Source of the DNA: Salinarimonas sp051117315
GTDB lineage: Bacteria > Pseudomonadota > Alphaproteobacteria > Rhizobiales > Beijerinckiaceae
NCBI GenBank assembly: GCA_051117315.1
Contig: JBNPEA010000114.1
Span: forward strand, 1 to 12,467
Length of the DNA stretch: 12,467 nt
Direction of reading: 5' to 3'
A model generated the notes under the pieces. That model ran no database searches, was not told the DNA's origin, and was given only the letters and a program-made list of their open reading frames with translations. Position numbers and translations under genes: made by a program. Below are positions 8,201 through 12,467 of this stretch, in pieces (position 1 is the first letter of the stretch; every line of letters starts with the position of its first letter).

Positions 8201-8803
8201 TCAGCGGGAGAGCGCGACGGGTGCCCCGGAGCGCGAGAGCGCGCCGCTCATGGCGCCCGGTGTCGCGCCGAGCCGCGCGGCGACCGCGCCGCCCTGGCGG
8301 TAGAGATAGACCTGGTCGCCCTGAAGATCCCAGGCCGAGACCCGGCTGAGATCCTCGTTCTGGCAGCCCGAGCTGGAGGCGCGGTAGAGGTCGAGCGAGG
8401 GGGTGGAGGACAGCGTCACGCGGCAGGAGCCGCCGCCGGGCTCGCTCGCCCGCCAGGTGCCCACGAAGGTGGTGCGCGACGCCCGCGGTGCGGACTGCGT
8501 CGGCGCGGGGATGGCGGCGACCCGCGGCGAGGAGGGCACGTCCGAGACGATCTGGTCGGTGGCGACGACGCCGTCGCCGACGATCGGCGGCGCCAGGGGC
8601 TGCGACTCGACCACGCCGGTCGGCGCGGCGAGGCCGGGCTCGAGCGGCGTCGTCGTGACGATCCCCGGCGAAGCGGCCACGGCGGGCCGCGGCCCGCCGC
8701 CGAAGCGGGCGGACTGGCAGGCGGCGAGGGCGAGCACGCTCGCGGCGATCACCGTCGTGCGCAGGGCGAGGCGGGTTGCGATCTGCGGCGTCATCGAGTC
8801 CAT
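8201..8803 (-). CDS. AprI/Inh (Omp19-like) family lipoprotein, putative protease inhibitor
   Basis: A 200-residue lipoprotein. A basic, then hydrophobic signal (about 11-28) ends in a lipobox LAAC with lipidated C29, so it should be anchored in an envelope membrane and face the periplasm or surface. Residues 30-110 are Pro/Ala-rich linker. The C-terminal domain (about 112-200) fits the AprI/Inh metalloprotease-inhibitor fold: GTWR start, GGGSCRVTLSSTPSLDLY, then SGCQNEDL, AWDLQGDQVYLY and a final AARL strand. C127 and C147 are placed to form the single disulfide usual in this family. Brucella Omp19 belongs to the same group and is reported to inhibit proteases; inhibition here is inferred. 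Start ATG 8803 is likely, with ATG 8794 (three residues later) possible; neither has a strong ribosome-binding site. The frame is open upstream to 8947, but that part lacks a signal peptide. Confidence 0.8.
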   Translation of the reverse strand: MDSMTPQIATRLALRTTVIAASVLALAACQSARFGGGPRPAVAASPGIVTTTPLEPGLAAPTGVVESQPLAPPIVGDGVVATDQIVSDVPSSPRVAAIPAPTQSAPRASRTTFVGTWRASEPGGGSCRVTLSSTPSLDLYRASSSGCQNEDLSRVSAWDLQGDQVYLYRQGGAVAARLGATPGAMSGALSRSGAPVALSR

Positions 8804-8823
8804 CCGGGGCTGTTGGCGGGCGC

Positions 8824-8860
8824 GGGCGAGCGTCCTGGGCGAGCGTCCTGGGCGAGCGTC
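8824..8860. repeat. 13-base tandem repeat upstream of the lipoprotein gene
   Basis: Two perfect copies of CGTCCTGGGCGAG (8831-8843 and 8844-8856) are flanked by partial copies (GGGCGAG at 8824-8830, CGTC at 8857-8860). A looser GTGGGCGAG recurs near 8885-8893. The array lies 20 to 57 bases upstream of the lipoprotein start, in its probable leader or promoter region. No convincing -35/-10 pair is visible around it. Confidence 0.75.
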
Positions 8861-8976
8861 GTATGCGGCCTCCCGGGCGCGCATCGTGGGCGAGGCAAGT
8901 CTTCCTAGCCCATCCTGGCCGATCTTGGTTGCGAGAGAGTGAAGCACGAATGTGGCGAATCGGGAAACGCCAACGG

Positions 8977-8999
8977 CCGCGCCGGGTTCACCCGCGCGG
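8977..8999 (-). terminator. Hairpin ending the sdh operon
   Basis: CCGCGC (8977-8982), one bulged C, GGGT (8984-8987), loop TC, ACCC (8990-8993) and GCGCGG (8994-8999) form a ten-pair stem with one bulge. On the minus strand it starts 30 bases after the sdhB stop and is followed by CCGTTGGCGTTT, a weak T-rich stretch. It is the best terminator candidate for sdhCDAB and would separate it from the lipoprotein gene. Confidence 0.5.
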
Positions 9000-9029
9000 A
9001 CGCATGGACGTGCCCGGTCGCGACACCCG

Positions 9030-9812
9030 TCAGACGTGGCGCGTCACCATCATCTTCTTGACCTCGGCGATCGCCTTGGCCGGGTTGAGGCCCTTGGGGC
9101 AGGCGTTGGCGCAGTTCATGATGGTGTGGCAGCGGTAGAGCTTGAACGGGTCCTCGAGCTTGTCGAGGCGCTCGCCGGTCATCTCGTCGCGCGAATCCGC
9201 CAGCCAGCGATAGGCGTGCAGCAGCGCCGCCGGGCCGAGGAAGCGGTCGCCGTTCCACCAGTAGGACGGGCAGGCCGTGGTGCAGCAGGCGCACAGGATG
9301 CACTCGTAGAGCCCGTCGAGCTCGACGCGATCCTCCGGCGTCTGCCGCCACTCGTGCTCGGGGGCCGGCGTCTGCGTCTGCAGCCAGGGCTCCACCGAGG
9401 CGTGCTGGGCGAAGAACTGGGTCAGGTCCGGCACCAGGTCCTTGAGCACCGGCATGTGCGGCAGGGGAAAGATCTTCACCGCGCCGGAGCCGCACTCGTC
9501 GATGCCGCGGGTGCAGGCGATGGTGTTCTGCCCCTGGATGTTCATGGCGCAGGAGCCGCAGATGCCCTCGCGGCAGGAGCGCCGGAAGGTCAGCGTCGGA
9601 TCGATCTTGTTCTTGATCCAGATGAGCGCGTCGAGCACCATCGGCCCGCAATCCTCGCGGTCGACGTAGTAGGTGTCGATGCGCGGGTTCTCGCTCTCGT
9701 CCGGGTTCCAGCGGTAGATCCGGAACTCCTGCAACGCCTTCCCGTCGACGGGCTTCGGCCAGATCTTGCCGTCGCGGTACTGGGAGTTCTTGGGGAGCTT
9801 GAATTCAGCCAT
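9030..9812 (-). CDS. sdhB: Succinate dehydrogenase iron-sulfur subunit SdhB
   Basis: Electron-transfer subunit of complex II, 260 residues; it carries electrons from the SdhA flavin through three clusters to ubiquinone. [2Fe-2S] ligands are C80, C85, C88 and C100. [4Fe-4S] ligands are C171, C174, C177 and C238. [3Fe-4S] ligands are C181, C228 and C234. The last two sets sit exactly 22 residues after their E. coli equivalents. W186 matches the Trp near the quinone site. Peripheral to the inner membrane, cytoplasmic side. ATG 9812 follows sdhA by 12 bases; GAGGAC (9821-9826, minus strand) overlaps the sdhA stop and stands eight bases upstream, so translation is probably coupled. It is the last gene of the operon. 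Confidence 0.98.
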   Translation of the reverse strand: MAEFKLPKNSQYRDGKIWPKPVDGKALQEFRIYRWNPDESENPRIDTYYVDREDCGPMVLDALIWIKNKIDPTLTFRRSCREGICGSCAMNIQGQNTIACTRGIDECGSGAVKIFPLPHMPVLKDLVPDLTQFFAQHASVEPWLQTQTPAPEHEWRQTPEDRVELDGLYECILCACCTTACPSYWWNGDRFLGPAALLHAYRWLADSRDEMTGERLDKLEDPFKLYRCHTIMNCANACPKGLNPAKAIAEVKKMMVTRHV

Positions 9813-9824
9813 GTGGTCGGGTCC

Positions 9825-11669
9825 TCAGTACACCCGCGCCTTCGGCGCGATGTACTCGATCTCGTTCGAGAGCGTGTAGGCGTGGACCGGGCGGTAGTCG
9901 ATCGAGACCTGGCCCGCGCCCTCGTCGCACCAGGCGAGGGTGTGCTTCATCCAGTCCTTGTCGTCGCGATCCGGGAAGTCCTCGCGGGCGTGGGCGCCGC
10001 GGGACTCGGTGCGGTTGGCGGCCGATTCCATCGTCACCACCGCCTGGGTGATCAGGTTGTCGAACTCGAGCGTCTCGATCAGGTCCGTGTTGAAGATCAG
10101 CGAGCGGTCCTTGGTCGACACGTCCGCGATCCCGCCCCAGACGTCGTGGATCAGGGTCTTGCCCTCGGACAGCACCTCGCCGGTCCGGAAGACCGCGCAA
10201 TTGTTCTGCATGGTCTTCTGCATCTGCAGCCGCAGCTCGGCGGTGGGCGTCGTGCCGTCGGCGTTGCGGAAGCGGTCGAGGCGCGCGAGCGCCTTGTCGG
10301 CCGAATCCTTCGGCAGCGGCGCCTGGCCCTCGCCGGGCTTGACGATCTCGGCGCAGCGCAGGCCCGCGGCGCGGCCGAAGACCACGAGGTCGATGAGCGA
10401 GTTGGAGCCGAGGCGGTTGGCGCCGTGCACGGACACGCAGGCCGCCTCGCCGATCGCCATCAGGCCCGGCACCACCGAGTCCGGATCGCCGTTCTTCTTG
10501 GTGAGCACCTCGCCGTAGAAGTTCGTCGGGATGCCGCCCATGTTGTAGTGAACGGTCGGCAGCACCGGGATCGGCTCCCGGGTCACGTCGACGCCGGCGA
10601 AGATCTTGGCGCTCTCGGAGATGCCGGGCAGGCGCTCGTGCAGGATCTTCGGGTCGAGGTGGTCGAGGTGGAGGTGGATGTGGTCCCCCTCCTTGCCGAC
10701 GCCGCGGCCGCCGCGGATCTCCATCGTCATCGCCCGCGAGACCACGTCGCGCGAGGCGAGGTCCTTTGCGGACGGCGCGTAGCGCTCCATGAAGCGCTCG
10801 CCCTCGGAATTCGTCAGGTAGCCGCCCTCGCCGCGGGCGCCCTCGGTGATCAGGCAGCCCGCGCCGTAGATGCCGGTCGGGTGGAACTGCACGAACTCCA
10901 TGTCCTGCAGCGGCAGGCCGGCGCGCAGCACCATGGCGTTGCCGTCGCCCGTGCAGGTGTGGGCGGACGTCGCCGAGAAGTAGGCGCGGCCGTATCCGCC
11001 GGTGGCGAGGATCACCATCTGGGCGCGGAAGCGGTGGATCGTGCCCGTGGTCATGTCGAGGGCGACGATGCCGCGGCAGCGGCCCTCCTCGTCCATGATC
11101 AGGTCGATGGCGAAGAACTCGATGAAGAAGTTCGTGTCGTTCTTCAGCGCCGCGCCGTAGAGCGTGTGCAGGATGGCGTGGCCGGTCCGGTCCGCGGCGG
11201 CGCAGGTGCGCTGCGCCGTGCCCTCGCCGAAGCGGGTGGTCATGCCGCCGAAGGGACGCTGGTAGATCTTGCCGGCCTCGGTGCGCGAGAAGGGCACGCC
11301 CCAGTGCTCCAGCTCGTAGACGGCGGCCGGCGCGTGGCGGCAGAGATACTCGATCGCGTCCTGGTCGCCGAGCCAGTCCGACCCCTTCACGGTGTCGTAC
11401 ATGTGCCAGCGCCAGTCGTCCTCGCCCATGTTGCCGAGCGCGGCCGAGATGCCGCCCTGCGCCGCCACGGTGTGCGAGCGCGTCGGGAAGACCTTGGTCA
11501 CGCAGGCCGTGCGCAGGCCCGCCTGCGAGCAGCCGACCGTGGCGCGAAGGCCCGCGCCGCCGGCACCCACCACCACGACGTCGAAGGTGTGGTCGGTTAC
11601 GGGATAGGCCGCGCCGTTCGCCGCGGGGGCGGCGCCGTTGCCGGCGGCGGGGGACGTGTCGTTCGCCAT
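9825..11669 (-). CDS. sdhA: Succinate dehydrogenase flavoprotein subunit SdhA
   Basis: Catalytic subunit of complex II, 614 residues; oxidises succinate to fumarate in the TCA cycle. The N-terminal GAGGAG motif (35-40) binds FAD. H66 in RSHTVAAQGG is the expected site of covalent FAD attachment. Active-site residues are H263 (HPTG), R307 (LASRDVV), H373 (HYNMGG) and R418 (GANRLGSNS), with spacing close to E. coli SdhA. The first 25 residues are Ala/Gly/Asn-rich and precede the conserved fold, a modest extension of the E. coli protein. ATG 11669 follows sdhD by 16 bases. The sdhD stop overlaps GAGGGAG, which is 11 bases from the start; a closer GAGA is also present. Confidence 0.98.
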   Translation of the reverse strand: MANDTSPAAGNGAAPAANGAAYPVTDHTFDVVVVGAGGAGLRATVGCSQAGLRTACVTKVFPTRSHTVAAQGGISAALGNMGEDDWRWHMYDTVKGSDWLGDQDAIEYLCRHAPAAVYELEHWGVPFSRTEAGKIYQRPFGGMTTRFGEGTAQRTCAAADRTGHAILHTLYGAALKNDTNFFIEFFAIDLIMDEEGRCRGIVALDMTTGTIHRFRAQMVILATGGYGRAYFSATSAHTCTGDGNAMVLRAGLPLQDMEFVQFHPTGIYGAGCLITEGARGEGGYLTNSEGERFMERYAPSAKDLASRDVVSRAMTMEIRGGRGVGKEGDHIHLHLDHLDPKILHERLPGISESAKIFAGVDVTREPIPVLPTVHYNMGGIPTNFYGEVLTKKNGDPDSVVPGLMAIGEAACVSVHGANRLGSNSLIDLVVFGRAAGLRCAEIVKPGEGQAPLPKDSADKALARLDRFRNADGTTPTAELRLQMQKTMQNNCAVFRTGEVLSEGKTLIHDVWGGIADVSTKDRSLIFNTDLIETLEFDNLITQAVVTMESAANRTESRGAHAREDFPDRDDKDWMKHTLAWCDEGAGQVSIDYRPVHAYTLSNEIEYIAPKARVY

Positions 11670-11685
11670 TGTCTCGTGTACTCCC

Positions 11686-12084
11686 TCAGAGCAAGGGGCC
11701 GAAGCTGACCTTCGCGATCGCGAAGAGGCTCGCCGCGCCGATCAGGATCGCGAAGAACGTATTCGCGATCACGGCCGCGATCTTCGCGCCCTTGCCGTGC
11801 ACGTAGTCCTCGATGACGATCTGCATGCCGAGCCGCATGTGGACCGTGATGGATACGACGAAGAGCGCGAGCAGGATCGCGGCAAGGGGGTGCGACACGA
11901 TCGCGGCCGCCTCGGCCCACGGGCGACCGGCGACGAGCGCCACGATCACCACGAAGGGGAAGACGAGCAGCAGGTTCGATACCGCCGTGATGCGATGATG
12001 CCAGAAATGGTCCGTCCCGCCGCCGGAGGCGCCGAGCCCCTTGGCCCGGGCGAGGGGGGTGCGGATGGTGTTCTTGGTGGCCAT
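11686..12084 (-). CDS. sdhD: Succinate dehydrogenase membrane anchor subunit SdhD
   Basis: A 132-residue membrane subunit that with SdhC anchors SdhAB and binds heme b and ubiquinone. Three helices lie at about 33-53, 62-90 and 101-125. H82 matches E. coli heme ligand H71, and D93-Y94 match the quinone-site D82-Y83, all offset by 11. The segment HHRITAVSN precedes helix 1, as is usual in alphaproteobacterial SdhD. ATG 12084 (MATKNTIRTPL) is chosen over upstream codons because the region before it overlaps sdhC and does not resemble the family. It starts 17 bases after the sdhC stop, which overlaps GAGGGAG. Confidence 0.93.
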   Translation of the reverse strand: MATKNTIRTPLARAKGLGASGGGTDHFWHHRITAVSNLLLVFPFVVIVALVAGRPWAEAAAIVSHPLAAILLALFVVSITVHMRLGMQIVIEDYVHGKGAKIAAVIANTFFAILIGAASLFAIAKVSFGPLL

Positions 12085-12101
12085 CTCGGTCTTGAACTCC
12101 C

Positions 12102-12467
12102 TCAGCGCGCGATCAGCGCCACGATCCAGATCACCAGGGTCAGCGAGATCGAGCCGACCAGGGTGAGCTTGGCGAGCAGGAAGCGCTGCGAGGGCTCGAA
12201 GCCCTGGCCGAAGTCCCACAGGAAGTGGCGCACGCCGCCGAGCATGTGGTGCATCAGCGCCCAGGTGTAGGCGAACAGGATCAGATAGCCGAGCCAGGAG
12301 CCGAAGAACCAGGCGGCGGACTCGTAGGCCTGCGGCCCGGACGCCAGCGCCACCAGCCAGAAGGCGAGGAAGACCGTGCCGACGTAGAGTACGATCGCGG
12401 TCGCCCGGTGGAAGATGGACATCGCCATCGTCCAGGTCCAGCGATAGATCTGCAGGTGCGGCGATAG
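12102..12467 (-). CDS. sdhC: Succinate dehydrogenase cytochrome b556 subunit SdhC (5' partial)
   Basis: The N-terminus is cut off by the right edge; 121 residues are visible and the frame runs to the last base. The visible part opens LSPHLQIYRW, the conserved region before helix 1, so perhaps only some ten residues are missing. An internal ATG at 12428 (MAMSIF) is not the true start for that reason. SIFHR (visible residues 17-21) matches the quinone-site Ser and Arg of E. coli SdhC (S27, R31). H74, in the HMLGGVRH motif, matches heme ligand H84, with the same 57-residue distance from that Ser. Three membrane helices are evident. It is the first visible gene of sdhCDAB; the promoter is outside the window. 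Confidence 0.95.
   Translation of the reverse strand, partial: LSPHLQIYRWTWTMAMSIFHRATAIVLYVGTVFLAFWLVALASGPQAYESAAWFFGSWLGYLILFAYTWALMHHMLGGVRHFLWDFGQGFEPSQRFLLAKLTLVGSISLTLVIWIVALIAR

Noticed and set aside
8804..8947. Upstream extension of the lipoprotein frame to 8947
   Set aside because: It would put 48 residues before the signal peptide and bury the lipobox, and it covers the 13-base repeat. A start at 8803 or 8794 gives a proper lipoprotein signal.
8952..11708. A 918-codon open frame on the + strand, opposite sdhB and sdhA
   Set aside because: It is the antisense shadow of two certain genes. Its composition is Arg/Ala/His/Val-rich without domains, as expected from GC-rich third positions.

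Overview
This window is an ordinary, very GC-rich stretch of bacterial chromosome. The best fit is an alphaproteobacterium of the Rhizobiales/Hyphomicrobiales type. The evidence is the fabD-fabG-acpP-fabF-mltG gene order, an SdhCDAB set with alphaproteobacterial-looking sequences, an Omp19-like AprI/Inh lipoprotein, and CTTGAC-type -35 elements. I infer this from family features; no search was run. I see no prophage, transposon, CRISPR array, tRNA, rRNA or defence locus.

Layout, left half (+ strand): the 3' end of an unidentified gene (to 131), then a structured 250-base gap with a good promoter, then ftsH (383-2308, membrane AAA+ zinc protease). A strong hairpin terminator follows. Next comes a fatty-acid and cell-envelope block: fabD (2446-3441), fabG (3447-4184), a 290-base gap with the likely acpP promoter, acpP (4475-4711), fabF (4781-6043) and mltG (6153-7616). 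FabD loads malonate onto AcpP, FabF condenses the chains and FabG reduces the ketoacyl product. MltG then acts on peptidoglycan, so the block supplies membrane lipid and sets glycan strand length.

Layout, right half (- strand, transcribed towards the left): sdhC (cut by the right edge), sdhD, sdhA and sdhB are tightly packed and encode succinate dehydrogenase (complex II). At every sdh junction the upstream stop codon overlaps a GAGG-type ribosome-binding sequence. A hairpin lies about 30 bases beyond sdhB. It is followed by a lipoprotein of the AprI/Inh (Omp19-like) protease-inhibitor family (8201-8803) and a small 2H phosphoesterase of the LigT/2'-5' RNA ligase type (7627-8148), which ends 10 bases from the convergent mltG stop.

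I did not find an undescribed system. The points that deserve a second look are small: a 15-base triplicate repeat that lengthens the FabD N-terminus, a nested hairpin upstream of ftsH, the long acpP leader, the coupled sdh junctions, a 13-base tandem repeat upstream of the lipoprotein, and the break in the usual neighbours of ftsH and mltG.
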